Assembly (NCBI GenBank): GCA_036502025.1
Contig: DASXZJ010000025.1
Span: 38,500-102,499, forward strand
Origin: Bog-473 sp036502025
GTDB lineage: Bacteria; Actinomycetota; Acidimicrobiia; Acidimicrobiales; RAAP-2
Direction of reading: 5' to 3'
Length of the DNA: 64,000 nt
Shown: in pieces, positions 44,312 to 53,225 of the stretch
Layout of the letters: each line of letters begins with the position of its first letter
Numbering within the stretch: the stretch's first letter is position 1
The notes under the pieces: model-generated
Databases searched by the model: none
What the model was told of the DNA's origin: nothing
Seen by the model: the letters and a program-made list of their open reading frames with translations, nothing else
Translations under genes and position numbers: made by a program

Positions 44312-45481
44312 ATGGCAAAGGTTCTGTGCGTGCTCTACGACGACCCGGTTACCGGAGTCCCGAAGTCCTACGCACGCGACGGTGTTCCGATAATCGACCA
44401 CTATCCGGGCGGTCAGACCCTGCCGAGCCCGAGCGCCATCGACTTCACCCCGGGTGAATTGCTCGGTTCGGTTTCCGGCGAACTCGGATTGCGGCGATTC
44501 CTCGAAGCCAACGGCCACACCCTGATCGTGACCTCCGACAAGGAGGGTGCCGATTCGGTGTTCGAGCGGGAACTGGTCGACGCGGACGTGGTGATCTCAC
44601 AGCCCTTCTGGCCGGCCTATCTGACGGCTGAGCGGATTGGCAAAGCACCCAAGCTCAGGCTCGCTCTTACGGCTGGAATCGGTTCAGACCACGTAGATCT
44701 CGATGCCGCCATCGCGCATGGCGTCACCGTGGCGGAAGTGACCTTCTCGAACAGCATCAGCGTGTCCGAACACGTCGTCATGATGATTCTCGGGTTGGTC
44801 CGTAACTACATCCCTTCGCACGAGTGGGTGGTGAAGGGCGGCTGGAACATCGCCGACTGCGTGGAGCGGTCATACGACCTCGAAGGCATGGTGGTCGGGA
44901 CAGTCGCCGCCGGGAGGATCGGCCTGGCGGTGCTCAAGCGGCTGAAGCCTTTCGACGTCAAGCTCCACTACACCGACCGTCACCGCCTGCCTCGTGACGT
45001 TGAACAAGAGCTCGGTCTCACCTTCCATTCCGACGCCGCCACCATGGTTCCGGTTTGTGACGTGGTGACTATCAATGCACCTCTCCACCCTGAGACCGAA
45101 CACCTCTTCAATGACGAGATGTTTGCCCGGATGAAGCGGGGCACATATCTGGTCAACACCGCGCGCGGAAAGATCTGCGACCGCGATGCCGTGGTTCGGG
45201 CCCTCGAGAGCGGCCAACTGGCGGGGTACGCCGGCGACGTCTGGTACCCCCAGCCGGCCCCGGCTGATCACCCGTGGAGGTCCATGCCGCACGAGGGGAT
45301 GACGCCCCACATCTCGGGCACCTCCCTGTCGGCCCAGGCCCGCTACGCCGCCGGCACGCGCGAGATTCTCGAGTGCTTCTTCTCCGGCACTCCGATTCGC
45401 GAGGAGTACCTCATCGTCGCTGGTGGCCATTTGGCCGGCGCCGGCGCCCACTCCTACAGCGCGAGAGATACCGCGGACTGA
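44312..45481 (+). CDS. fdh: NAD+-dependent formate dehydrogenase
   Basis: A 389-residue D-2-hydroxyacid dehydrogenase-fold enzyme oxidising formate to CO2 with NAD+. It is close to the Pseudomonas sp. 101/yeast type: MAKVLCVLYDDPVTGVP, DHYPGGQTLP, AGIGSDHVDL, the Asn segment TFSNSISVSEHVV, and WNIADC. Asp222 in YTDRHR (equivalent to the NAD-selecting Asp221) predicts NAD+ use, and His333 in PHISGT is the catalytic His332 equivalent. ATG at 44312 follows AAGGAGGTCAG. It has no neighbours in formate metabolism, so it serves as a stand-alone NADH generator or formate detoxifier. Confidence 0.96.
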   Translation: MAKVLCVLYDDPVTGVPKSYARDGVPIIDHYPGGQTLPSPSAIDFTPGELLGSVSGELGLRRFLEANGHTLIVTSDKEGADSVFERELVDADVVISQPFWPAYLTAERIGKAPKLRLALTAGIGSDHVDLDAAIAHGVTVAEVTFSNSISVSEHVVMMILGLVRNYIPSHEWVVKGGWNIADCVERSYDLEGMVVGTVAAGRIGLAVLKRLKPFDVKLHYTDRHRLPRDVEQELGLTFHSDAATMVPVCDVVTINAPLHPETEHLFNDEMFARMKRGTYLVNTARGKICDRDAVVRALESGQLAGYAGDVWYPQPAPADHPWRSMPHEGMTPHISGTSLSAQARYAAGTREILECFFSGTPIREEYLIVAGGHLAGAGAHSYSARDTAD

Positions 45482-45618
45482 TCCTGCGCTGCTACCCGAA
45501 CCCTCTTCGGTGTTGTTGCGTAGCCGGCCCGGCACTTGGTCCCCAGTAGTTTGCCAGCCGAAATGGTCGTCTACGTACGAAAGGGCGACCGGTTGATCCT
45601 GACCGAAGGGCACGGGGC

Positions 45619-47367
45619 GTGAGGCGGGGACGCCCCGCCGGGGCGAGGCTGGTCGGGGCGATGGCGTGCCTGGCCGTGGCCGCGGGCGCCCTCACCGTCG
45701 GGGCTCCAGCGCAAGGGGCGGCCTCGCCCGTCGCGGTTTCCCAGTCCCTCTCTTTCACTGCGTCCGACGGAACGGTGTTGCACGCCACCATTGGCGGCTA
45801 CGGCGCCCTGATCAAGAGACCGCTGATTGTCGAGGACAGCCCCTACGCGCCGGCGATCAGCTCCCTAGATTGGGTCGGTCCGGCGTACAACTTCATTGAG
45901 CTGCAGTGGCGCGGGACCGGCTTGAGCGAGGGGAGTCTCGACACCACCGGAACCCAGGATCAAACGGATCTCTCAGCGTTCTTGGGCTGGGCGTGCACAC
46001 AGCCCTGGAGCAACGGGAACATTGGTCTCTACGGCTTCTCGGCCAGCGCCATCGTCGCCTACAACGCCATGCACCTTCCGCTTCCGTGTGTCCGTTCCGC
46101 GTCACTCATGGCCGGCACCGTTGACCTTTATCGGGATCTGCTTGACATCGGTGGCATCCCGAACCTTCTCCCTGGCGCGTACGTCGAGGCCGCCGTCGGC
46201 GGTGAGACCCTGGTCAGCGGTCTGACGCGACTGCGAACAGCGCCGTCGTCCATCCCCAGCGCGGCGCTGGGATACGTGATCTCTCCGCTTCAGGTCCTGG
46301 CGAACCAGACCGAGGATGCCTTTTGGCAAGAACGAACCTTCAAGGGCGATCTTGACCGCATCCCGATATTGGCTGACACCAGTTTCTACGACGTGGAGCC
46401 GCGAGGGCCGTTTCTCGCCTTCAATGCGACGAAGGAGTACGGCAGCCATCTGCTCGTGTGCGGTGCCCATGATGGTTTTCCGGCCGGCACACCGGGACCC
46501 TTCCCGCAGTATCAGAACTGGTTCAATCACTACCTGCTCGGCCAGCCGCTGAGTGCGGCCAATCAGCCAACCGTCAGTTTGTGCCTTTCGAACGGCAGTC
46601 GAGAGAGGTTCCTGGCCGACAATCTGACCAGACTCACCGGAACCAGCTGGCCCCTGCCCGATACGCAGTGGACCGACCTCTATCTGAATTCGACCAAGAG
46701 TGGCTCGGTGCGGTCGTTGAACGACGGATCGCTCTCCCTCCAACCGCAAGCCGACAGCGCCAAACAGATCTACCCGTTCATCCCTTCGGAGGCGACCGAG
46801 ACGGACGTCCACACCATGGGCGTTATCGGCCAGGACGGCCTCGATCAAGCGGCGACTGCTGTGCCGTCACTCACCGACCTGGCGCTTTCAGGGCCTACGT
46901 CTCTGACCTACACCACGCCGCCGTTGCAGAATGCGATCAACGCCGTCGGCCCGGCCAGCCTCGATGTCTCGGTTTCATCGACAGAGGCAACGACGGATCT
47001 CTACGTTGTTGTCGCCGATGTCTGGCCTGATGGCACGGCCTACCCCGTGGCGACCGGTTCGCTTCGCACCAGTTACCCCGACGTCATCAGGCCGCTCTCA
47101 TTGGTCGACCAGGGGGGAGACATTGTCGACCCCTACAGCAACTTCTCCCGGTCCGAACCGGCAAAGCCCGGGACAACACGGGAGTACCACGTCGAAATAC
47201 TCCCTATGGGCAATCACTTCGCGGCTGGCCACCGCATTCGGGTCTACCTCGTCGGAACACCCCTGGATCAGTTGGGGGCCGCTCCGGGAGTGAACGCGCT
47301 GTCGATTGGCGGAGTTGCGGCCTCGCGCCTTCTTTTGCCGACGGATGGAAGCGCCGTGAGCTTTTGA
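45619..47367 (+). CDS. secreted CocE/NonD (S15-type) hydrolase
   Basis: A 582-residue exported hydrolase. The signal peptide is about residues 1-35 (LVGAMACLAVAAGALTVGAPAQGA). The catalytic domain has QWRGTGLSEGSLD and the nucleophile Ser in YGFSAS, GYVISPLQV, then a C-terminal jelly-roll domain (HVEILPMGNHFAAGHRIRVYL). This is the CocE/NonD-PepX layout, which includes cocaine esterase and X-prolyl peptidases. GTG at 45619 is followed directly by the basic part of the signal peptide. Extracellular esterase or peptidase; the substrate is unknown. Confidence 0.88.
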   Translation: MRRGRPAGARLVGAMACLAVAAGALTVGAPAQGAASPVAVSQSLSFTASDGTVLHATIGGYGALIKRPLIVEDSPYAPAISSLDWVGPAYNFIELQWRGTGLSEGSLDTTGTQDQTDLSAFLGWACTQPWSNGNIGLYGFSASAIVAYNAMHLPLPCVRSASLMAGTVDLYRDLLDIGGIPNLLPGAYVEAAVGGETLVSGLTRLRTAPSSIPSAALGYVISPLQVLANQTEDAFWQERTFKGDLDRIPILADTSFYDVEPRGPFLAFNATKEYGSHLLVCGAHDGFPAGTPGPFPQYQNWFNHYLLGQPLSAANQPTVSLCLSNGSRERFLADNLTRLTGTSWPLPDTQWTDLYLNSTKSGSVRSLNDGSLSLQPQADSAKQIYPFIPSEATETDVHTMGVIGQDGLDQAATAVPSLTDLALSGPTSLTYTTPPLQNAINAVGPASLDVSVSSTEATTDLYVVVADVWPDGTAYPVATGSLRTSYPDVIRPLSLVDQGGDIVDPYSNFSRSEPAKPGTTREYHVEILPMGNHFAAGHRIRVYLVGTPLDQLGAAPGVNALSIGGVAASRLLLPTDGSAVSF

Positions 47368-47434
47368 ATGTCGCTCAGGTAGTCCCCATGACCAGCCCGT
47401 ATTCCAGTAGCGGGCAGGCAGATTGAAGAGGCAT

Positions 47435-47460
47435 GCAACCGATCGCGGTCTGGCATCGTT
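47435..47460 (+). promoter_or_regulatory. ECF-type promoter candidate before the sigma factor
   Basis: GCAAC (47435-47439), 18 bases, GTT (47458-47460), close to the ECF consensus GGAAC-N18-GTT. It lies 37 bases upstream of the sigma factor's GTG, the position expected for autoregulation. The match is one base off in the -35 element. Confidence 0.55.
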
Positions 47461-47497
47461 CTAAAGGCGTGACAACGCGGCAAGATCGAGTGCCCTG

Positions 47498-48052
47498 GTG
47501 AAGCGACGGGAAGAAGAGTTTCAAGCCTTCGCGGAGGATCGGCGGTCGTCACTCCTTCGGACGAGTACGGCGTTGACCGGCGGCGACCCCCATCTGGCGG
47601 AAGACATCGTCCAGAAATGCCTGATCAAGTTGTACATCGCCTGGCCGCGCGTCCGGTCGGTGCATCTCGAGGGCTACGTTCGCCGATCGCTGGTGAACGC
47701 ACTGATTGACGAGCGTCGCGGGGCGTTTCATCGGCATGAACGCGCCTGGGCCGAGCCCCCCGAATTGGTCGGACCTGAACTCGAAAGCAGCGCAGTGACC
47801 GGGAATATCCTCTGGGCGCTCGCTCAACTGGGGCCTCGTATGCGTGCCGCAGTCGTCCTTCGCCATGTCGATGGTCTGACTACAGAGGAGACCGCGCAGG
47901 CCCTCCGTTGCAGCACCGGAACCGTGAAGAGCCAGACGGCGCGAGGGCTTGAGCGGCTGCGAGCGCTACTCGGCGACGAGGCAAACGGATTGGCCGAGCC
48001 CAACCGCTCTCAACCTGAACCTACATACCAAGGAGAGAACAATCGTGACTAG
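47498..48052 (+). CDS. ECF RNA polymerase sigma factor (SigE-like)
   Basis: A 184-residue sigma-70-like factor: region 2 (LLRTSTALTGGDPHLAEDIVQKCLIKLYIAWPRV) and region 4 (LAQLGPRMRAAVVLRHVDGLTTEETAQALRCSTGTVKSQTARGLERLR) with a C-terminal helix-turn-helix. The length fits. It starts with GTG at 47498. Its end overlaps the start of the following membrane protein by eight bases, so they are one operon. It probably controls cell-surface stress genes, including itself (candidate promoter at 47435). Confidence 0.93.
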   Translation: MKRREEEFQAFAEDRRSSLLRTSTALTGGDPHLAEDIVQKCLIKLYIAWPRVRSVHLEGYVRRSLVNALIDERRGAFHRHERAWAEPPELVGPELESSAVTGNILWALAQLGPRMRAAVVLRHVDGLTTEETAQALRCSTGTVKSQTARGLERLRALLGDEANGLAEPNRSQPEPTYQGENNRD

Positions 48053-48698
48053 CGTGACTGACCGACTCAATGACCTCGGGCAAACCCCGCTCGGACCTCC
48101 ACCTGCTTCGGCGATCGCGGGGGATCTTTCCCGCGGACGGGCGGCGTTGCGGCGGCGCCATCGCCGAGCGGGAGCATCGGCCCTGTCGCTTGCCGTCGTT
48201 GCGGCAGGCGGCACGGCGTGGCTCACCTCATCCGGCCCTCAGGGTGCTCACCACCCTCCCGCGGTCGCCCACCCACCCGCTCCGCTCAAAATCAAGCTCG
48301 TGGACTATGTCGGCCAGGAGCCCCAGGGCTTCCATATCGGCACCATCCCGCAGGGGTACGACCTCGACCTCCAAGCGTCGACCGCCCACGGCATCGTCAT
48401 CGCACCGGCTGGTGATGCAGACAAAAATCCCGATAGCTTCGTCGGCAAGCTGGTGATCGGTGCCGAAGCTGCCAGTACGTATGGTGGCCTCTCCTCATTG
48501 GGCACCCAGTCGGTAACCATTAGTGGCGTTCCTGGCCGCTTGGGCGATGACGGTACGGCAACCCAGATCTGGTGGCAGGTCGGCCGCATCATGATCGACG
48601 TGCAGTGCTGGGACAGCATCGGCCTCACCCGCGATCAGCTCGTGAGCTTTGCCAGCAGCGTTTCGACCACGCCTCAGCTGCAGTTGTCGGAGGGCTAA
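48045..48698 (+). CDS. membrane-anchored partner of the ECF sigma factor, anti-sigma candidate
   Basis: A 217-residue protein with a basic N-terminal region (RGRAALRRRHRRAG), one hydrophobic segment ALSLAVVAAGGTAWLTS, and an extracytoplasmic domain of about 150 residues. No zinc-binding HxxxCxxC anti-sigma motif is visible in the short cytoplasmic part, so it is not a standard ZAS protein. GTG at 48045 follows AAGGAGAG. It is coupled to the sigma gene, so a membrane anti-sigma or sensor role is inferred from position only. Confidence 0.7.
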   Translation: MTSVTDRLNDLGQTPLGPPPASAIAGDLSRGRAALRRRHRRAGASALSLAVVAAGGTAWLTSSGPQGAHHPPAVAHPPAPLKIKLVDYVGQEPQGFHIGTIPQGYDLDLQASTAHGIVIAPAGDADKNPDSFVGKLVIGAEAASTYGGLSSLGTQSVTISGVPGRLGDDGTATQIWWQVGRIMIDVQCWDSIGLTRDQLVSFASSVSTTPQLQLSEG

Positions 48699-48991
48699 GT
48701 CGAACTCCCGGGATCGTTCGGGTGCGAGGCGAGAGGCGTTACGTCCACCTTCATCCAGACGTGAAGAGGCAAGGTGACGAGGACTTCTTGCAGCTCCTTC
48801 TCACCGTCAGCACGCCATAGTCCGATCGTGCGCCATTCTCCGGTCTCGACCGGAGGCTTCCAGAGGCGAAGCAGATGACCTTGTGCAGCGAGCTCGCTCG
48901 CACGCACAGCCTCCCGTGCCTGCGTGTCCCTCACTTCGGAATCCGGTGTCCCGTCTGGGACGAAGATCCTCATGTCGGCCAGAAACTCCAT
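48695..48991 (-). CDS. muconolactone isomerase (CatC)-like protein
   Basis: A 98-residue ferredoxin-like-fold protein of the muconolactone delta-isomerase family: FLADMRIFVPDGTPDSEV, LAAQGHLLRLWKPPVETGEW, then a C-terminal HVWMKVDVTPLASHP. The length matches CatC (about 92-96). ATG at 48991 follows AAGGAGACTCG, a good ribosome-binding site. CatC acts in the beta-ketoadipate pathway, but no catA or catB is near, so another isomerase role is possible. Its stop overlaps the convergent sigma-partner gene by four bases. Confidence 0.8.
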   Translation of the reverse strand: MEFLADMRIFVPDGTPDSEVRDTQAREAVRASELAAQGHLLRLWKPPVETGEWRTIGLWRADGEKELQEVLVTLPLHVWMKVDVTPLASHPNDPGSST

Positions 48992-49096
48992 GGCGAGTCT
49001 CCTTCGTCTTGCTCAGCTTTAATGTTGATTGCAGCCGTAAGATGCAGCTATTCGGGTCAGTTCCAAGCGGGACGGGAGGTCACGGAGCGAGATCGA

Positions 49097-49936
49097 CTAC
49101 CTCGTGTCACCGAGGAACCTGAGCAGGGCCGGGTTGACTACTTCGGGGAAGGTCCATCCGATGTTGTGCGGACCACCCTCGACCGGGACCACGGCGCAGT
49201 CAGCGATCAGCGCCGGCAGCCTCGAGGCCGTCACCTCGAATGGAAGAATGCGATCCTCGGTTCCGTGCAAGACGAGCACCGGAACGTCGATCTTCGGCAG
49301 GTCGGCCCGGAAGTCGGTCAGCCAGGTGTCAACGCACGCATACGTCGCGTGGGGTGAGGAGCCGGCGGCCACGTTGAAGCTGGCCTGCCAGGCTCGGTCG
49401 CTGACCCGGGTCCCACCGAGGACATCGACGTTGTAGAAGTTGTTGAAGAAGCCCTCGAAGAAGGCATATCGGTCGGCCACGATGGCCGCCTCGATGTCGG
49501 CGAAGACCTTGCCGTCGACGCCCCCGGGGTTGTCGTCGGTCTTGAGCACGAAGGGCGGGATGGTGCCGAGCAGAACGGCTTTGAGCACCCGCGCCGAACC
49601 GTAGGTGGCCAGGTAGCGGATTACCTCGCCGCTGCCCATGGAGAAGCCGACCAGGACGGCGTCCTTCAGATCGAGGTGCTCCATCAGGACCTCGAGATCG
49701 CCGGCAAAGGTGTCGTAGTCGTACCCGAAGGTCGGCTGACTTGACTTGCCGAAACCGCGACGGTCATAGGTGATCACTCGATAGCCATTGGCGAGCAGCT
49801 CTCGCTGTTGGCGTTCCCACGAGTTGCCATCGAGGGGATAGCCATGGATGAGAACGATCGGGCGTCCACTCCCGTGGTCCTCGTAGTGGATCTCGATGGG
49901 GGCGCTGTTCTCGGTGCCGACGTTGACATGGGGCAT
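49097..49936 (-). CDS. non-heme chloroperoxidase-like alpha/beta hydrolase
   Basis: A 279-residue serine hydrolase resembling cofactor-free haloperoxidases and arylesterases: oxyanion IHGYPLDGNSW, nucleophile in GFSMGSGE, the DRRGFGKSSQP segment, Asp in GTEDRILP, His in GGPHNIGW. ATG at 49936 follows GGAGAGAAGCA. It follows the VOC gene (50053-50493) on the same strand and faces LysR at 50626. Perhydrolase or ester hydrolysis is expected; true halogenation is unlikely without evidence. Confidence 0.9.
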   Translation of the reverse strand: MPHVNVGTENSAPIEIHYEDHGSGRPIVLIHGYPLDGNSWERQQRELLANGYRVITYDRRGFGKSSQPTFGYDYDTFAGDLEVLMEHLDLKDAVLVGFSMGSGEVIRYLATYGSARVLKAVLLGTIPPFVLKTDDNPGGVDGKVFADIEAAIVADRYAFFEGFFNNFYNVDVLGGTRVSDRAWQASFNVAAGSSPHATYACVDTWLTDFRADLPKIDVPVLVLHGTEDRILPFEVTASRLPALIADCAVVPVEGGPHNIGWTFPEVVNPALLRFLGDTR

Positions 49937-50052
49937 TGCTTCTCTCCGTTTCTGGGTCCCGCCACGGGCAGGTTCAGGTGTGTGCATGCCCTGCCCCGGC
50001 CGACGCAAACTGCGACCGCCGGGGCAGGCGCGTCATCGGTGAAACCGGCCAA

Positions 50053-50493
50053 TCACTCGCGGCCGGGGGCCCGGGTGGTCACCTCTTGAACGATCCACAA
50101 ATTGCCGTCGGGATCGTTGAAGGAGCAGAACGATCCGTAGCTGGTGTGCTCGGGGTCGGGTCCGGGCTGGCGCGCCTCGATCGGGAAGGGGGGGCCGTGC
50201 CAGACGTCACTCACGTCGACGCCGAGCTTCATGAGCCCGGCGTGGGCCTCCACGATGTCAGAGACGACGAGAGTACCCTGCGTCCCGCCTGGCTCGGCCG
50301 TGTGCAATCCCAAGCCGAACGTAATCGAAGCCGGCGAGCCCGGAGGAGTGAACTGAACGAAGCGCAGTCCGTCCATCGGTGCAACGTCGTCGTCGAGCCG
50401 CCAACCCAGTTGTTGGTAGAACGCCTTGGCTCGGTCAACATCGGCCACGGGGAGGATGTGGTTCTCCAGGTTCAATTTCACGGTCACGCTCAT
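50053..50493 (-). CDS. VOC-family glyoxalase/dioxygenase-like protein
   Basis: A 146-residue metal-binding VOC protein with two beta-alpha-beta-beta-beta units: LENHILPVADVDRAKAFYQQ and FCSFNDPDGNLWIVQEV. His and Glu ligands are in NHILP and VQE-type positions. ATG at 50493 has a partial AGGAT ribosome-binding site. It is first in a unit with the chloroperoxidase-like gene, divergent from LysR, so probably regulated by it. Confidence 0.9.
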   Translation of the reverse strand: MSVTVKLNLENHILPVADVDRAKAFYQQLGWRLDDDVAPMDGLRFVQFTPPGSPASITFGLGLHTAEPGGTQGTLVVSDIVEAHAGLMKLGVDVSDVWHGPPFPIEARQPGPDPEHTSYGSFCSFNDPDGNLWIVQEVTTRAPGRE

Positions 50494-50625
50494 GGGGATA
50501 TCCTGCTTTCTTTGGCTTGGCTACTGTCCTGGGGATCAGTTAACGCCTGTCCGCGTCCCGGGTCCACGACTTGTGACCAAGCTCTGGTAGGCCCCGCCTA
50601 TCACCCCACCTGTACCATCGACTAG

Positions 50626-51570
50626 GTGGAGCTGCGGCAGCTGACCTATTTCGTCGCCGTCGCCGAAGAATTGCATTTCGGCCGAGCTGCGGCGCGTCTT
50701 CACCTTGCCGGACCCTCGCTCTCACAGCAGATCAGCAATCTCGAGCGAGAGCTGGGGACCCAGCTCCTCATCCGCGACCGGCGACACGTCGAACTTACGC
50801 CCGCCGGCAGCCAGTTCCTGACCGATGCTCGAGAGGTGCTGGGCGCCGCGACGCGGGCGGTCGACCGGGCCCGTAATGGAGCCGGTGAATTACCCCTGCG
50901 ATTGGGCTATGTCAGCTGGCTTCCCCCAGAAGTCACAGCAATGCCCGACCCCCGGCTCCGTGTCGATGAATGGGTCCTCCCCTCACACACGCAAGCGGCG
51001 CGGGTGGCCGAAGGCAGCCTCGATATGGCTATCGCCTGGATTGAGGAGTCCGACATCGAACGGCACAAGTTGGCCGCCCATCTCCTGTGGTACGAGCCAC
51101 TCGAAGCGGTGATACCACTCGCCCATCCGTGTACCCGTGAGGAGAGCGTGTCAGCCGCCGAGCTCACCGTGCTCGTCGATTGTGATGAAGCGTCGTGGTG
51201 GTCTTGGAACCGCTACGCGTCGTCTTTCGCCGAGGCTGCCGGTGCGTCCGTGGCCAATATCGAGGACGGCGGCATTGCCGGGCCCGCCTTCTACGACCAT
51301 GTGGCCCGCTTGCGGCGGCCGGTGCTCGACTCACCAAAGCGGCATGTGGCGCCGATGCCGCCGACGTTGACCCGCCGACGTGTGCGATCGCCGGTGCCTC
51401 TATGGGCCTGGTCGCTCCTTCACCGGGCCGATGACAGCCGGCCGGCGGTTGGTCGCGCCACCCGGACCCTGATCGATCACGCCTCGGCCGTTGGCTGGCG
51501 CACACCTCCCACCGAACCTCACTGGCCTCCGGTCAGCGATCAGAGCTTGACGCCGAACAAACTCTCGTAA
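50626..51570 (+). CDS. LysR-family transcriptional regulator
   Basis: A 314-residue LysR regulator. The N-terminal winged helix is MELRQLTYFVAVAEELHFGRAA ... SLSQQISNLERELG ... LLIRDRRHVELTPAG; the rest is the periplasmic-binding-like effector domain, weakly conserved past residue 200. GTG at 50626 is used. The gene is divergent from the VOC/hydrolase unit, the usual arrangement for LysR control, with a 132-base shared promoter region. Confidence 0.93.
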   Translation: MELRQLTYFVAVAEELHFGRAAARLHLAGPSLSQQISNLERELGTQLLIRDRRHVELTPAGSQFLTDAREVLGAATRAVDRARNGAGELPLRLGYVSWLPPEVTAMPDPRLRVDEWVLPSHTQAARVAEGSLDMAIAWIEESDIERHKLAAHLLWYEPLEAVIPLAHPCTREESVSAAELTVLVDCDEASWWSWNRYASSFAEAAGASVANIEDGGIAGPAFYDHVARLRRPVLDSPKRHVAPMPPTLTRRRVRSPVPLWAWSLLHRADDSRPAVGRATRTLIDHASAVGWRTPPTEPHWPPVSDQSLTPNKLS

Positions 51571-51596
51571 CGCCCGTGCCCGAAGTGGGGTTCACG

Positions 51597-52076
51597 TCAG
51601 GTATCGACTTCTTCGGAATTCTCATATCTGGTTACGTTCTCGACCAGTGATGCGTTCAATCTCGTAAGCGCCCAGCCAAGCCAGGTCTTCTCCTTTTCAT
51701 CCCAGCCCTCTACCAGCGTTTCCATGCGCCGGCGCCGCTCAGCCTGCACGCGACGCATTGTGTTCTTGCCCTCCGACGTGAGGGCGATCGTCGTCGATCG
51801 CCCATCATGGGGATCTGGTTGGCGCTCGATAAACCCTCCTCGTTCCAGCGTCCTCAGCTGCCGGGTAACGGTCGATGCATCCAGGTGAAGCGCCCGGGCC
51901 AACGTATTGGTGCTGGCCGGCCCGATCGCCTCCAGTGTGCGTAGAGCCAGATAGCCAGCGCGGTCGATCCGTACATAGAGCGAACTGCGCCGACCGAACG
52001 TCTCGAGATGCCGAACGAGCTTGAGGAGCTCCAGTTCGATTGACCCGATCACATCATCTGCCGCGTCGACTGCCAC
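51597..52076 (-). CDS. MarR-family transcriptional regulator
   Basis: A 159-residue winged-helix regulator: TLEAIGPASTNTLARALHLDASTVTRQLRTLERGGFIERQPDPHDGRS forms the DNA-binding helices and wing with the family DxR element (DPHDGR). ATG at 52076 is used. Divergent from the EamA-type permease, it probably controls it via the inverted repeat at 52101-52125. Confidence 0.93.
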   Translation of the reverse strand: MAVDAADDVIGSIELELLKLVRHLETFGRRSSLYVRIDRAGYLALRTLEAIGPASTNTLARALHLDASTVTRQLRTLERGGFIERQPDPHDGRSTTIALTSEGKNTMRRVQAERRRRMETLVEGWDEKEKTWLGWALTRLNASLVENVTRYENSEEVDT

Positions 52077-52100
52077 AGCCGTATCGCCTGCCTTTCTGCC

Positions 52101-52125
52101 CAGCTACACTGGCGTCGGGTAGCTG
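52101..52125. promoter_or_regulatory. inverted repeat between marR and permease genes
   Basis: CAGCTAC (52101-52107) and GTAGCTG (52119-52125) are perfect inverted repeats with an 11-base spacer, lying within the 83-base gap between the divergent MarR and permease starts. Its position suggests a MarR operator. MarR operators normally have shorter half-site spacing, so binding would need to be tested. Confidence 0.5.
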
Positions 52126-52159
52126 CATCATACAGATATACCTCGAGAAAGCAGGGCGG

Positions 52160-53098
52160 ATGGTCATTGTCTCGGCATTGGGGGCGGCGCTGGCAAACGC
52201 ACTGACCAGCGTGTTCCAGCGCATGGGTGTAGAAGACGCCCCTGCTGATGCCACGTTGAAGCTCAGCCTGCTGACCCATGCCCTTCGTCGAGGGATATGG
52301 CTGCTCGGGTTCGCCCTGATGGTGGTCTCATTTCTTCTCCAGGCAGTGGCCCTCCATCTGGGTCGGCTCTCCGAAGTGCAGCCCGTGCTCACAACCGAAC
52401 TCGTCTTCCTGGTCATCGTGCTCGGGATCTGGTTTGGATTTGCCATCGGACCTCGTGAGTGGCTCGGTGTGGTTGCTGCCTGCGGGGGGCTGGCTGGGTT
52501 CTTGTATTTCGCACACCCCCAAGAGGGCAACGCGTCACCGCCCTCCTGGGAGTGGCTGGTCGCTGGGGGTGCCTGCAGCGGCGCGATCCTCATCGCCGTC
52601 GTATTGGCCTTACGAGGGCCTCGATGGTGGAGGGCCGCCATGTTCGGGACGGCAGGTGCCATCAGCTTCGCCCTGACGGCTGCCTTCACCAAAGTGGTCT
52701 CGGGAATTGCCGCCTCTGATTGGCCCTCCCTGTATCGACACTGGCAGACCTACAGTCTCGTCTTCTTCGGGGTGCTCGGCGTCTTTCTGGCTCAGAATGC
52801 CTTTCACGCCGGCCCCATCGTCGCGTCGCAGTCCTCCCTCGTTCTCATCGATCCGTTGGCCAGCATCCTGCTTGGGGTCGGCCTTTTTGGAGACAACCTG
52901 CGCACCAGCGGATATTGGGGCCCGCTGGAGGCACTTTCCCTGCTCGTCATGTTCGCCGGAGCGTTCTCACTAGCCCACTCACCCCTCGTGAGTGGGATGA
53001 AGGGCGAGCAGGACCAGTACCACGAGTTGCTCTCGAAAAGGTCCCGAGCGTCAGCCGTTCCCGACGGACTCCGTCCAACGCCATTGTCGCCGTCGTGA
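52160..53098 (+). CDS. EamA/DMT-type permease
   Basis: A 312-residue multipass membrane protein of the drug/metabolite transporter superfamily with about nine to ten hydrophobic segments, starting MVIVSALGAALANALTSVFQ. Parts such as VVSFLLQAVALHLGRLSEVQPVLTTELVF resemble DMT repeats. ATG at 52160 follows GCAGGGCGG. A longer frame exists upstream to 52040 but overlaps the divergent promoter. It is probably an efflux or uptake permease controlled by the neighbouring MarR. Confidence 0.85.
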   Translation: MVIVSALGAALANALTSVFQRMGVEDAPADATLKLSLLTHALRRGIWLLGFALMVVSFLLQAVALHLGRLSEVQPVLTTELVFLVIVLGIWFGFAIGPREWLGVVAACGGLAGFLYFAHPQEGNASPPSWEWLVAGGACSGAILIAVVLALRGPRWWRAAMFGTAGAISFALTAAFTKVVSGIAASDWPSLYRHWQTYSLVFFGVLGVFLAQNAFHAGPIVASQSSLVLIDPLASILLGVGLFGDNLRTSGYWGPLEALSLLVMFAGAFSLAHSPLVSGMKGEQDQYHELLSKRSRASAVPDGLRPTPLSPS

Positions 53099-53225
53099 TG
53101 TTTGTCCGCCGCTATGGAGCGCAAAGGATTGATCTTGCCGTGAATTTGGGTAGTACCGAAGTTCGGAGACGGTGCCGAGGGCGGTGATCGACACCGATTG
53201 AGCAAGGAAGGAGCAACGCATAGCC

